Part shown: piece after piece, positions 19,906 through 29,500 of the stretch
Layout: every line of letters begins with the position of its first letter
Numbering within the stretch: position 1 is the first letter of the stretch
Origin: Cryobacterium sp. PH31-L1
Lineage (GTDB): Bacteria; Actinomycetota; Actinomycetes; Actinomycetales; Microbacteriaceae
DNA length: 64,000 bases
Direction of reading: 5' to 3'
Assembly: GCF_030063145.1 (NCBI RefSeq)
Contig: NZ_JASISM010000005.1
Span: forward strand, 248,001 to 312,000
Made by a program: the position numbers and the translations under genes
Notes under the pieces: model-generated
What the model was told of the DNA's origin: nothing
Database searches by the model: none
The model's input: the letters and a program-made list of their open reading frames with translations, nothing else

Positions 19906-21105
19906 ATGTCAGTCATCAAGGTCGCACCGCTGGAGCATATCCGGCGCGAGCGCAGCAGCATCAAGTGGACTCGGTTTCCCGCCGACGTACTTCCCTTGTT
20001 TGTTGCCGAGATGGACTATCCCCTGGCTCCGGCGATTGTGGCCACCCTCGTTGAGCGCGTGCAGGCTTCCGACACCGGCTACCTCGACGGCCCCGGTCCG
20101 CTCGCTCCGACTTTCGCCGCGTTCGCGCTCGACCGCTGGGGCTGGTTCGTGGACCCCACCCACGTGCACCTCGCGACCGACGTGAGTGTCGGCATCGTCG
20201 AAGCGCTGCGCCTGGCCGTACCGCCCGGTGGGCGGGTGGCGATCACGCCGCCGGTCTATCCGCCGTTCTACGAACTCGTCGAAGAGGCCCTGGCTACCGT
20301 CATTGAGACCCCGCTAATCGAGCACGGTGACACCTGGCTGTTCGACTTCGCCGCCCTGGAGCGCAGTTTCGCGTTCGGCATCGATGCCTTCCTGCTCTGC
20401 AACCCGCACAACCCGCACGGAATCGTCTGGGCCCCGGGCACCCTCGAAGAACTCGCCCGGCTCGCGGCTCGCTACGACGTGTTCGTGATCTCCGATGAGA
20501 TCCACGCGCCGCTCACCTACCCCGGCGCGACCTTCACTCCGTTCGCGCCGCTCGCCCTCGCCGCCGGTGCCCGCGCGGTCACGGTGACCAGCGCGAGCAA
20601 GGGCTGGAACGTGGCCGGACTCAAATGCGCCATCGTGATCGCAGCTGACGAGGCGACCAACGAGCTGCTGAACCTTCTGCCCGAGGAAGTCGCCTGTCGT
20701 ACCAGCATCCTCGGCCTGCACGCGAACATCGCGGCGTTCGGTTGTACCGACTGGCTCGACAGTGCCATCGATCAAATTGTCGCCAACGATCTGCTGCTTT
20801 CTGAACTGCTCCGCGAACACCTGCCCGCCGTGATCTATCACCGGCCGCGCGCCAGCTATCTTGCCTGGATGGATCTTCGCCACGTCGGCCTTGGGGACAA
20901 CCCTTACCAGCGCATTCTCGACGACGCCCGCGTAGCCCTCAACAGCGGTGAGTCCTTCGGGCTCGGCGGAGCGGGCTTCGCCCGCCTCAACCTGGCTTGC
21001 TCGCCGGCTACCCTGCGCGAGGCCGTCGCCCGCATCGCGGCGCTCGTCGCGCGGGTCGCCGCCGAGAAGTCCGCCCCGCCGCCGCCGGGCGAGGCGGCCG
21101 CCTGA
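19906..21105 (+). CDS. MalY/PatB-type PLP-dependent C-S lyase or aminotransferase
   Basis: 399 aa. Fold-type I PLP enzyme of the MalY/PatB branch: PLFVAEMDYPLAP near the N-terminus, CNPHNPHGIVW, SDEIHAPLTYPG with the PLP-binding Asp, and the Schiff-base Lys in SASKGWNVAGLK (about 230). Family members cleave cystathionine to homocysteine. ATG 19906 follows AGGAA by 12 nt; GTG 19900, two codons earlier, has ideal spacing (6 nt) and may be the true start. The stop overlaps a possible start of the metY reading frame (TGATG), so lyase and MetY probably form a homocysteine-producing operon. An open frame extends upstream to 19774 without family similarity. Confidence 0.9.
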   Translation: MSVIKVAPLEHIRRERSSIKWTRFPADVLPLFVAEMDYPLAPAIVATLVERVQASDTGYLDGPGPLAPTFAAFALDRWGWFVDPTHVHLATDVSVGIVEALRLAVPPGGRVAITPPVYPPFYELVEEALATVIETPLIEHGDTWLFDFAALERSFAFGIDAFLLCNPHNPHGIVWAPGTLEELARLAARYDVFVISDEIHAPLTYPGATFTPFAPLALAAGARAVTVTSASKGWNVAGLKCAIVIAADEATNELLNLLPEEVACRTSILGLHANIAAFGCTDWLDSAIDQIVANDLLLSELLREHLPAVIYHRPRASYLAWMDLRHVGLGDNPYQRILDDARVALNSGESFGLGGAGFARLNLACSPATLREAVARIAALVARVAAEKSAPPPPGEAAA

Positions 21106-21164
21106 TGCCGTCTTCCACAACGGATGCTCCGCTCCAGTCCCACACCGACGCAACAGGAAGTTCC

Positions 21165-22523
21165 ATGGCCACGCCAGCATCCGTTTCTCTGCACACCGAC
21201 GCCACCGAGGTCGTGGCGCCGATCACCGACTGGGACGGCTTCAGCTTCGACACCCGCCAGGTGCACGTCGGTGAATACGCCGATGAGAACCGCGGCGCGC
21301 GCATTCCGCCGCTCACGCTGAGCGCCGGGTATGTCTTCGACTCCTTCGACGACGGGGCCGCCCGGTTCAACGGCGCCTCAAGGGAGCCGATCTACTCACG
21401 CCAAGGCAACCCCACCAACGCTGTCGCCGAGCAGCGCCTCGCGTCACTCGAGGGTGGCACCGCCTGTGTCGCCGTGTCGAGCGGGCAGGCCGCGATCAGT
21501 GCCGCGCTGTTCGCCCTGGCCGAAGCGGGCGAGCACATCGTGTCGACCGCGAGCATCTACGGCGGCACCCGCATTCTGCTCGGCCGCAGCTTTCGCCGCA
21601 TGGGCATCGAGGTCGACTACGTGTGGGACACCGACTCCGACGAAGCCTGGGACGCCGTGATTCGCCCGGAAACCAAGGCCATCTTCACCGAAACCATTCC
21701 GAACCCGCGCAACGACGTCGTCGACATTGCCCGCATCGCCGCCGTCGCGCGCCGCCACGGTATCCCGCTGGTCGTCGACAACACCGTGGCCACGCCGTAC
21801 CTGATTCGCCCGTTCGAGCACGGCGCCGACATCGTCGTGCACTCGACCACCAAGTTTCTCAGCGGCCACGGCGCCGGGGTGTCTGGCGCGATCGTCGACG
21901 GCGGCACCTTCGACTGGGCGGCGAGCTCCCGCCGCTACCCGCTGCTGACCGATTCGCTGCGCCCGGGCTTGCCCTCGCTGCTCGACCGGTTCGGCCCGGC
22001 CGCGTACGCCCAGTATGTGCGTGAGGCCGTCGTCAACGATGTCGGCCCGTCGCTCTCACCGTTCAACGGCTTTCTGCTGCACCAGGGCATCGAAACCCTG
22101 TCGCTGCGCATGGAACGCCACGTGGACAACTCCATCGCCATCGCGCACTGGCTCGAGGAGCAGCCCGAGGTGGAGGTCGTCGACTACGCCGGTCTGCCGA
22201 GCAGCCCGCTGCACGAGATCGCCCAGCGCTACTACAAGGGGCGCACCGGATCGGTCTTCGCCGTCACCGTGAAGGGCGGCACCGCGGGCGCCCGCGCCTT
22301 CACCAACGGCCTGCGCGTGTTCAGCCGCATGACCGGAATCGGCGACACCCGCTCGATGGTGCTGCACCCGCTCACCACCACCCACGCATCCTTCGCCCCC
22401 GATCTCAACGCCCGTCTCGGCATCACCGCCGGAATGCTGCGCCTCTCGGTCGGCGTTGAATCGCAGGGCGACCTTCTGCTCGACCTCCGCGGCGGGCTCG
22501 ACCGAGTCGCCGGTATCCTCTAA
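21165..22523 (+). CDS. metY: O-acetylhomoserine sulfhydrylase/cystathionine gamma-synthase family (MetY-type)
   Basis: 452 aa. Cys/Met-metabolism PLP enzyme: FDTRQVHVGEY, YSRQGNPTNAVAEQRLASLEGG, VSSGQAAISAAL, ETIPNPRNDVVDI, and the PLP lysine in VVHSTTKFLSGHG (about 218). The long form and GSVFAVTVKGG segment fit O-acetylhomoserine sulfhydrylase, which makes homocysteine from O-acetylhomoserine and sulfide in the cytosol. ATG 21165 has AGGAAG four bases upstream; ATG 21105, overlapping the lyase stop, would add 20 Ser/Thr-rich residues. The product homocysteine is the substrate of MetH at 26551-30183. Confidence 0.9.
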   Translation: MATPASVSLHTDATEVVAPITDWDGFSFDTRQVHVGEYADENRGARIPPLTLSAGYVFDSFDDGAARFNGASREPIYSRQGNPTNAVAEQRLASLEGGTACVAVSSGQAAISAALFALAEAGEHIVSTASIYGGTRILLGRSFRRMGIEVDYVWDTDSDEAWDAVIRPETKAIFTETIPNPRNDVVDIARIAAVARRHGIPLVVDNTVATPYLIRPFEHGADIVVHSTTKFLSGHGAGVSGAIVDGGTFDWAASSRRYPLLTDSLRPGLPSLLDRFGPAAYAQYVREAVVNDVGPSLSPFNGFLLHQGIETLSLRMERHVDNSIAIAHWLEEQPEVEVVDYAGLPSSPLHEIAQRYYKGRTGSVFAVTVKGGTAGARAFTNGLRVFSRMTGIGDTRSMVLHPLTTTHASFAPDLNARLGITAGMLRLSVGVESQGDLLLDLRGGLDRVAGIL

Positions 22524-22543
22524 ACGCTAGGTACTCTGAAGTA

Positions 22544-23131
22544 ATGAAGCTCACCGCGCCACCTGTCACTGCGACCACTCGAACCGCACCCATTCGCACC
22601 TTCGCCACACTGGGCGCCTTCGTTCTGCTCGTAGCGTTGAGCGGATGCGCCGCCGCCGATTCCGGCACCGGCTCGCCGGCATCCGCTGCGGCCACTGCCG
22701 CGCCCACGGCAGAAGCGGATGCTTCCGGCGACTGCACCGGCATCACCGTCGTCGTGGACTTCGGCACCCTCGACGCCGACACTGTCACCGACTGTGTCGA
22801 TGCGACCGACCCGATCGCCGCCAGCGCAGCACTCACGTCGACCGGCGTCTCGACCGAGGGCAGCGTCGAGTACGGCGACGCCATCGTCTGCCGCGTCAAT
22901 GACCGCCCGGCCGCCGACGAAACCGTCGTGGTCGACGGCCAGGCGTCGTTCACCGAGACCTGCGCGTCGATGCCGCCCGCCTACGCCTACTGGGCTCTCT
23001 GGGTGAAGGCCACCCCCGGCGCTGACTGGGACTATGCCATGGAGGGGCTCGGCACGCTCGAGGTCGAACCCGGCCAGTCACTCGGCCTCGTCTACACCAC
23101 CGGCACCGAGACGCCCACGCCCGGCAGCTAG
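22544..23131 (+). CDS. Lipoprotein with DUF4430-like domain, ECF transporter partner
   Basis: 195 aa. Type II signal peptide with lipobox LSGC (lipidated Cys at about 36), then an Ala/Thr/Ser-rich linker and a compact domain with several cysteines. The pattern ASAALTSTGVSTEGSVEYGD ... CRVNDRPA ... YAYWALWVKATPG ... GLGTLEVEPGQSLGLVY resembles DUF4430, the fold of the transcobalamin C-terminal domain; I judge this by eye. Its stop overlaps the start of the EcfT-A-A' gene by one base, so it should be the extracellular partner of that transporter. Start ATG 22544 lies 21 nt after metY. Confidence 0.75.
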   Translation: MKLTAPPVTATTRTAPIRTFATLGAFVLLVALSGCAAADSGTGSPASAAATAAPTAEADASGDCTGITVVVDFGTLDADTVTDCVDATDPIAASAALTSTGVSTEGSVEYGDAIVCRVNDRPAADETVVVDGQASFTETCASMPPAYAYWALWVKATPGADWDYAMEGLGTLEVEPGQSLGLVYTTGTETPTPGS

Positions 23132-25182
23132 TGTTTCGCCTGCGCCTCGCCCCGCTGCGCGCGGCCGTCCTGCTCGCTGCCGGTTTCGTGCTGCTGCGGG
23201 TCGTCTACCGTGTGGTCTTCGGCGGCGCCGGCGTTGGCACCGAGCTTCTGCTGGACCTTCCGCGGCTGCGGCTCGACGGCCCGTTCAGCCACATCACGCT
23301 GTTCGGACCGATCACCCTGATCGGTCTCGGCAACGCCGCGCTGAGCGCCGTGCCGGTCGCCGCCGTCATCGTGTTCTTCGGGCTGCTCAACGCCGTCATC
23401 AACGTGCAGTCCCTGTTCGCCCGCGGTGCCGGCCGCGGGCCGCTGCGCGCCATTTCGCGCTCGCTCGTGATCGCCTGGGCCACCTTTCCGGCGCTCCTGG
23501 AGTCGGTGCGGCGCGTGCGGGTCGCCCGTGCCCTGCGCGGTGAGCGGTCGATCGCCTCGCTGCTCGTACCCGTCTTTGAACAGACCATCGAGCGTGCCCT
23601 CGCGCTGGCCGCGTCGATGGAGACCCGAGGTTTCGCGTCCACTCGCGCTGTTCCGGGCGTCTGCGGGGTGCCGGTGGTACTCACGGACGCCGCGCTCGAC
23701 TTTGGTGGCGACTGGCACCTGGACGACCTCAACGTAATCCTGCAGCCCGGCACCCTCACCGTGATCGTCGGTGCCACCGGGTCGGGCAAGACCAGCCTGC
23801 TGCACAGCCTGAGCGGGCTGTTCCAGCACTTCTACGACGGCACCCAGCACGGACGTATCCACATTGCCGGCGCCGACCGGGCGTCGACTCCCCCGCGCGA
23901 CACCGCCGGATTCGTCGGCCTCGTCGCCCAGAATGTGCGCCTCGGCTTTGCGACCGAAACCGTGCACGACGAAATTGGGTTTAGTCTCGCGGTGCGAAAC
24001 GTCACCCCGAGCATCGTGCACGCCCGAGTGTTGGAGATCGCCGCCCGACTGCGGATCGAGCACCTCGTTGACCGCCCGATCGAGCAGCTCTCGGCCGGTG
24101 AGGCCAGCCTCGTCGCTATCGCCGCCGCCCTGGTGAACCACCCCATCCTGCTGCTCGTCGACGAACCGCTCGCCGATCTCGACACGGATGCCCGCGACCG
24201 GGTCTGCACCGTGCTCGGCCAGCTCGCCCACGAAGCCGGCGTCTGCGTCGTCATCGCCGAACATAACACCGGCGAATTCACCGCTGTAGCGGATGCCTGG
24301 CTCCAGATTCGAGGTAGCCACCTGCACGACCTCTCCCCCCAAGAATTCAGCGCACTGGCACCGAGCGAGACAGACTCGAATGACGTGCTCCCGGCCGATT
24401 CGCAGGCAGCCGCGCCCGCCAATCCGCCGGGCACGGGTCTGCCTGAGTTCGCTGCCGGTCCGGGCTTCGCAGCCGCGGCGCAGGGCTCGACTCGCACGAC
24501 CGGAACCAGGCCTGCGGAACCGCTCGCGAGCATCCGTCGGCTCAGTGTCCGGCATAGGGCTGATCTGGTTGTCGACGACGTGTCGTTCGCAGTGGAGGCC
24601 GCCGAGCTGGTCGCGCTGCGCGGCAGCAACGGAGCCGGAAAGAGCAGCTTGCTGCGGGCGATCGCGCTGCCGTCGGCGGCCGAAACCGTCATCGTCGCCG
24701 GGCACGATGTGCACTCGCTCAAGCGTCGAGCTCGCCGTCAGCGCGTGGCGCTCGTGCCGGAGAACTTCGACGATCTGCTGTTCGCGATCACCGTGACCGA
24801 GGAGTGTCGTCGGGCCGACCATAGGCTGGCCGGCGCCGACACGGCACGGACATTCGCTTACCTGCTCGGTTTCGACACCAAAGCGGATGCCGCCCCCCTG
24901 CTCGAGCGCCACCCCCGCGACCTCTCCTCCGGCGAACGGCTCTGCCTCGTGATCGCCATTCAGCTCGCGGCCCGGCCGGACCTGCTGCTCGTCGACGAAC
25001 CCACCCGCGGCCTCGACCGCGCGGCGCGCGCCTTGGTCAGCGGGGCGCTGGTGACGGCCGCGAGCCACACCTCAGCGGTGCTGTTTGCCACCCACGACGA
25101 CGACTTCGCTCGTGGCCTCGCCACGCGCACCCTGCGCATGCAGGCGGGCCGGCTCGATGCCACGATCGAGGTGCTCTCGTGA
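23131..25182 (+). CDS. ECF transporter energising module as one chain: EcfT-EcfA-EcfA' fusion
   Basis: 683 aa, GTG start overlapping the lipoprotein stop. Residues 1-180: EcfT transmembrane protein with the two coupling motifs ARALRGER and SMETRGF. About 190-400: first ATPase with Walker A GATGSGKTS, Q-loop VAQNVRLG, signature LSAGE, Walker B LLLVDEPLADLD and H-loop AEHN. About 455-680: second ATPase with GSNGAGKSS, LSSGE, LLLVDEPTRGLD and H-loop ATHD; its Q-loop position reads VPENFDD, with Glu for Gln. These three parts are usually separate genes. A 60-residue Pro/Ala-rich linker joins the ATPases. It pairs with the S component that starts inside its stop codon. Confidence 0.9.
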   Translation: MFRLRLAPLRAAVLLAAGFVLLRVVYRVVFGGAGVGTELLLDLPRLRLDGPFSHITLFGPITLIGLGNAALSAVPVAAVIVFFGLLNAVINVQSLFARGAGRGPLRAISRSLVIAWATFPALLESVRRVRVARALRGERSIASLLVPVFEQTIERALALAASMETRGFASTRAVPGVCGVPVVLTDAALDFGGDWHLDDLNVILQPGTLTVIVGATGSGKTSLLHSLSGLFQHFYDGTQHGRIHIAGADRASTPPRDTAGFVGLVAQNVRLGFATETVHDEIGFSLAVRNVTPSIVHARVLEIAARLRIEHLVDRPIEQLSAGEASLVAIAAALVNHPILLLVDEPLADLDTDARDRVCTVLGQLAHEAGVCVVIAEHNTGEFTAVADAWLQIRGSHLHDLSPQEFSALAPSETDSNDVLPADSQAAAPANPPGTGLPEFAAGPGFAAAAQGSTRTTGTRPAEPLASIRRLSVRHRADLVVDDVSFAVEAAELVALRGSNGAGKSSLLRAIALPSAAETVIVAGHDVHSLKRRARRQRVALVPENFDDLLFAITVTEECRRADHRLAGADTARTFAYLLGFDTKADAAPLLERHPRDLSSGERLCLVIAIQLAARPDLLLVDEPTRGLDRAARALVSGALVTAASHTSAVLFATHDDDFARGLATRTLRMQAGRLDATIEVLS

Positions 25183-26234
25183 CGGAACCGGTCGCGGTCG
25201 ACCGCAACGACGTCGTCCCGGCACCCGACAACGCCTCCGTCACCGACACCGACACCGACATCGACATCGACATCGACATCGACACTGCCCAGCAAATCGT
25301 GGCTCTCGACGCACCGACCGCCCCGCCTGCGCGGGGCAGAATCGGTGACCACCCGGGCCGCCCGACCGATCGCGGGCGCCCGCGCCGCGGCATCCGCTGG
25401 ACGTCGTGGATTCTCGGTGGCGGCAGCCTTCTCGCGGCCGCCGCCTTCGCCTGGCCGTTCTTCGTGTCGGCGGTGCCGGCCGACGCGCAGGTCGCGGTGC
25501 CGATCGTGGCGTTCGCACTCATTCCGGCGCTCATCGTGGCCCTCGCGCTCACCCTCGACCGGGAGATGTATACGGCGAAAACCGTGGCGCTGCTCGGCGT
25601 GCTCTCGGCGGTCGGCGCCGCGGTGCGCATTGCGGGTGCCGGTGTCGGCGGGGTTGAGGCAGTGTTCGTGCTGCTGATTCTGGCCGGGCGGGTCTACGGC
25701 GCGCGGTTCGGTTTTCTGCTCGGACTGCTCACCATCGCGGTGTCGTCGCTGCTCTGGGGCGGTTTCGGCCCGTGGACTCCGTTCCAGATGTTCGCCTGCG
25801 GCTGGGTCGGTGCCGGAGCCGGGCTGCTGCCGCGCGGGAAGAAAGCGACTTCGCCGACCGAACCAGGATCGACCGAACCTTCGCCGGGTGCACCGGCGCA
25901 GCGCTGGCGCATCCGCTCGCTGCGCAGGCAGCGCTGGCGTGCGAGCCTCGAAATCGGCCTTCTGGCCGTTTATGGCGTAGTCGCGTCGTACCTGTTCGGG
26001 CTCATGATGAACCTGTGGTTCTGGCCGTTCGCGGTGGGCAGCGGTACCGACATCTCCTACACGGCGGGGGCCTCGGCCGGGCAGAACCTCGCCTCCTTCG
26101 CGCTGTATTCCCTCGTCACGTCAACCCTCACCTGGGACACCGTGCGCGCCATCACGACGGTCGTCGGCATCATTCTCATCGGCCCGGCCGTGCTCGCCGC
26201 CCTGCGCCGCGCCCGCCTGGGCCCGCGCGATTGA
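25179..26234 (+). CDS. ECF transporter S component, probably cobalamin-type (CbrT-like)
   Basis: 351 aa, GTG start overlapping the preceding stop (GTGA). After an 80-residue soluble, acidic then Arg-rich N-terminal extension come six or more membrane spans; FVLLILAGRVYGARFGFLLGLLTIAVSSLLWGGFGPWTPFQMFACGWVGAGAG is the S-component core in pieces such as GRVYGARFGF and GGFGPWTPFQM. Large S components of this kind are predicted to carry cobalamin in actinobacteria. Substrate is inferred from the adjoining metH and the lipoprotein. The N-terminal extension contains a run of alternating Asp-Thr and Asp-Ile encoded by hexanucleotide repeats. Confidence 0.85.
   Translation: MTEPVAVDRNDVVPAPDNASVTDTDTDIDIDIDIDTAQQIVALDAPTAPPARGRIGDHPGRPTDRGRPRRGIRWTSWILGGGSLLAAAAFAWPFFVSAVPADAQVAVPIVAFALIPALIVALALTLDREMYTAKTVALLGVLSAVGAAVRIAGAGVGGVEAVFVLLILAGRVYGARFGFLLGLLTIAVSSLLWGGFGPWTPFQMFACGWVGAGAGLLPRGKKATSPTEPGSTEPSPGAPAQRWRIRSLRRQRWRASLEIGLLAVYGVVASYLFGLMMNLWFWPFAVGSGTDISYTAGASAGQNLASFALYSLVTSTLTWDTVRAITTVVGIILIGPAVLAALRRARLGPRD
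25245..25285 (+). repeat. Hexanucleotide tandem repeat inside the S-component gene
   Basis: Two GACACC units are followed by four GACATC units and a partial GACAC. They encode alternating Asp-Thr and Asp-Ile. Unit gain or loss by slippage would change the extension by two residues and keep the frame. Confidence 0.9.
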
Positions 26235-26268
26235 CTCGTGTTTCAGGCTGGGGGCATCCGTTTCACTC

Positions 26269-26539
26269 CGGGCGGGACCTGCGCCAATTCGCGGGAGGCG
26301 GAACTCGCGCGCACTGGCGCAGGCCCCGCGTCACGCGGCGCGCTGGAGAACCGGCCAGACGCAAACTCGCGCGTACTGGCGCAAGTCCCGCGTAGCGAGA
26401 GCCCCCAAGTCACCCCTCTGCCGGATCTCCCGCGCACCGACGCAGCACCCGCGCACCGCAGCGCGGCGGTCCAAGAGGCCGCGCAGCGACTACCCGCGCA
26501 CTGGCGCAAGTCCCGCGCACCGGCGCAGCACCCGCGCGC
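26269..26539. repeat. Cluster of degenerate GC-rich repeats between the ECF operon and metH
   Basis: The 316-nt convergent gap carries about six copies of a 27-30 bp unit with core CTGGCGCAAGTCCCGCG. Copies by eye: 26269-26296 (inverted), 26302-26331, 26363-26393, 26427-26454, 26491-26518 and 26511-26539 (overlapping the previous). The best-matching pair differs at only a few bases (26302 and 26363 copies). No gene is apparent here. The strong secondary structure could end transcription from both sides. Confidence 0.75.
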
Positions 26540-26550
26540 GGCCGGACGCA

Positions 26551-29500
26551 CTAGACCGAGAAGTACTTCGCCTCCGGGTGGTGGAACACGAACGCGTCCG
26601 TCGACTGCTCCGGGTGAAGCTGCAGTTCCTCCGACAGCACCACACCCATGCGCTCGGGCTTCAGCAGCTCGACCACCTTGCGGCGATCCTCCATCTCGGG
26701 GCAGGCCGGGTAGCCGAGCGAGAACCGGGCGCCGCGATACTCCAGCTTGAACATGCCGGCGATATCGGTCGGGTCCTCGCCGCCGACGCCGAATTCCGAG
26801 CGGATGCGGGAGTGCCAATACTCGGCCAGCGCTTCGGTCAGCTGCATGGTCAGTCCGTTGAGTTCCATGTAGTCGCGGTACTGGTTCGCGGCGAACATCT
26901 TCGCCGTCACGGAGTCAACGTTCGAGCCGGCGGTGACCAGCTGGAGGGCCACGACATCCGTTTGACCGGCGTCCCTGGAACGCACGAAGTCGGCCAGGCA
27001 CAGGTGCTTGTCGCGGCGCTGGCGGGGAAAGTTGAAGCGAAGGCGGTCAGAGCCGAGCTCGCCGCCGGAACCGCCGTCGGGGGCGAGCAATCCGGCCTGG
27101 CCGACCAGACCGGTGGGGTCGTCGCCGTGGTGCAGCACGACCATGTCGTCACCCTCGGCGACAACCGGGAAGTAACCGTAGGCTACGGAGGCGTCGAGCA
27201 TCCCCTCACCCAGGATGCGGTCGAGCCAGTAGCGCAGACGCGGCCGGCCGACGGTGTCGACCAGTTCCTGGTAGCTGGCACCGTCTTCGGCGCGGCTGGG
27301 CTTCAGCCCCCACTGGCCCATGAAGGTGGCACGTTCGTCGAGGAAGGCCGAGAAATCAGCCAGGGCCACGCCCTTGACGATGCGGGTGCCCCAGAACGGC
27401 GGAACCGGAATACGGTTGTCGGCAGCGACCTCGGAGCGAGCCGGCATCTCTTCCGGCTCGGTCAGGGTGAGCAGGCTTTTCTTGTGGATGCGCTTCTTGA
27501 GCGGCGGCAGGCCGACGGATGCCGGGTCGGCGCCGCGCGCGATGGCCACGAGCGGTTCCATCAGGGCGAGGCCCTCGAACGCGTCGCGGGCGTACCGCAC
27601 TTGCCCGGCAAAGACGCTGTCCAGGTCGTCCTCGACGTAGGAGCGGGTGAGGGCGGCGCCACCGAGCAGGATCGGCCATTTTAGAGCGAGTCCGCGCGAC
27701 TCGAGCTCGAGCAGGTTCTCCTTCATCACCACCGTGGATTTCACGAGCAGGCCACTCATGCCGATGACATCGGCGTTCTTCTCCTCCGCGACCCGGATGA
27801 ACTCAGCGATCGGCTGCTTGATGCCGATGTTGATCACGTCGTAGCCGTTGTTGGTGAGAATGATGTCGACTAGGTTCTTGCCGATGTCGTGCACGTCGCC
27901 GCGCACGGTGCCGAGTACGATCGTGCCCTTGCCGGCCGCTTCGGACTTCTCCATGTGTGGTTCGAGCAGTGCAACGGCGGCCTTCATGACCTCGGCGGAC
28001 TGCAGCACGAAGGGCAGCTGCATCTCGCCGCTACCGAAGCGGGCGCCGACGACCTGCATGCCTACGAGCAGGTGCACGTTGACGATGTCGAGGGCGCTCA
28101 AGCCCCCGGCCCTGGCGAGGTCGAGGTCGGCTTCGAGCCCCTTGGCCTCGCCGTCGATGATGCGGCGTTCCAGCCGTTCGCCCACCGGGAGGGCGGCCAG
28201 TTCGGCGGCGCGTTCGTCTTTCAGGGCGGCAGAGTCGACGCCGGCGAACAGGTCGAGCAGGGCGACGAGTGGGTCGTAGGTAAGGGTGCCGTCGGCGTCG
28301 TATTCGCGGCGGTCCCAGACCAGGTCGAGAGCCACCTTGCGGCGGTCGTCCGGCACAGAGGCGAGCGGCACGATCTTGGCCGAGTTGACGATCGCAGAGT
28401 CGAGGCCGGCCTCGGTGGCCTCGTGCAGGAAGACCGAGTTGAGCACCGACCGGGCGGCGGGGTTGAGTCCGAACGATACGTTCGAGACGCCGAGGGTGGT
28501 GTGGATGCCGGGGTATTTGGCCTTGATCTGCCGAATCGCCTCGATGGTCTCGATGCCGTCCCTGCGGGTTTCTTCCTGGCCGGTCGCGATCGGAAAGGTG
28601 AGGGCGTCGACGATGATGTCCTCGACGCGCATGTCCCACTCGTTGACGAGGGTGTCGACCAGGCGGGAGGCGATGCGCACCTTGTGTTCGGCGGTGCGGG
28701 CCTGGCCCTCCTCGTCGATGGTGAGGGCGATCACGGCGGCGCCGTGTTCCTTCACGAGCGGCATGATGCGCCCAAACCGCGAGGTGGGTCCCTCGCCGTC
28801 TTCGAAGTTGACCGAGTTCACGACCGGGCGGCCACCGATGAGTTCCATGCCGGACTGCAGCACGGCCGGCTCGGTGGAGTCGACGACGAGCGGCAGGGTC
28901 GACGCGCTCGCTAGCCGGGAGACGACCTGCTTCATGTCGGCGACGCCGTCACGGCCGACGTAGTCGATGCAGACGTCGAGCAGGTGGGCGCCGTCACGCA
29001 CCTGACTGCGGGCGATGTCGACGCAGTCGTCCCAGTTTTCGGCGAGCATGGCGTCGCGAAAGGCGCGCGAGCCGTTCGCGTTGGTGCGTTCTCCGATGGC
29101 CAGGAAGGCGCTGTCCTGGTCGAAACTGACGTGCTGGTAGAGGCTGGCGACGCCGGCATCCGCTTCGAGCGTGCGGGGCTTCACCGTGACGCCGCGCAAC
29201 CGTTCGACCACCTTGCGCATGTGTGCGGGGGTCGTACCGCAGCATCCGCCGACCAGACCCAGCCCGAACTCTTTCACGAACTGTTCGTGCGCCGTGGCGA
29301 GCTGGTCGGGCGTGAGCGGGTAGCTGGCACCGGTCTTGGTGAGCTGCGGCAGGCCGGCGTTCGGCATACAGATCACCGGCACGCGTGAGAACTTCGAGAG
29401 GTGGCGCAGGTGCTCGCTCATCTCGGTCGGCCCGGTCGCACAGTTCAGGCCGATCGCGTCGATTCCGAGCGGTTCGAGCGCGGTGAGCGCGGCACCGATC

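Noticed and set aside
23128..25068. 646-codon minus-strand open frame
   Set aside because: Antisense of the EcfT-A-A' fusion, whose ABC motifs are all on the plus strand.
25245..25285. Short regular repeat as a possible CRISPR or regulatory array
   Set aside because: Six-base units in frame inside a gene, with no spacers.
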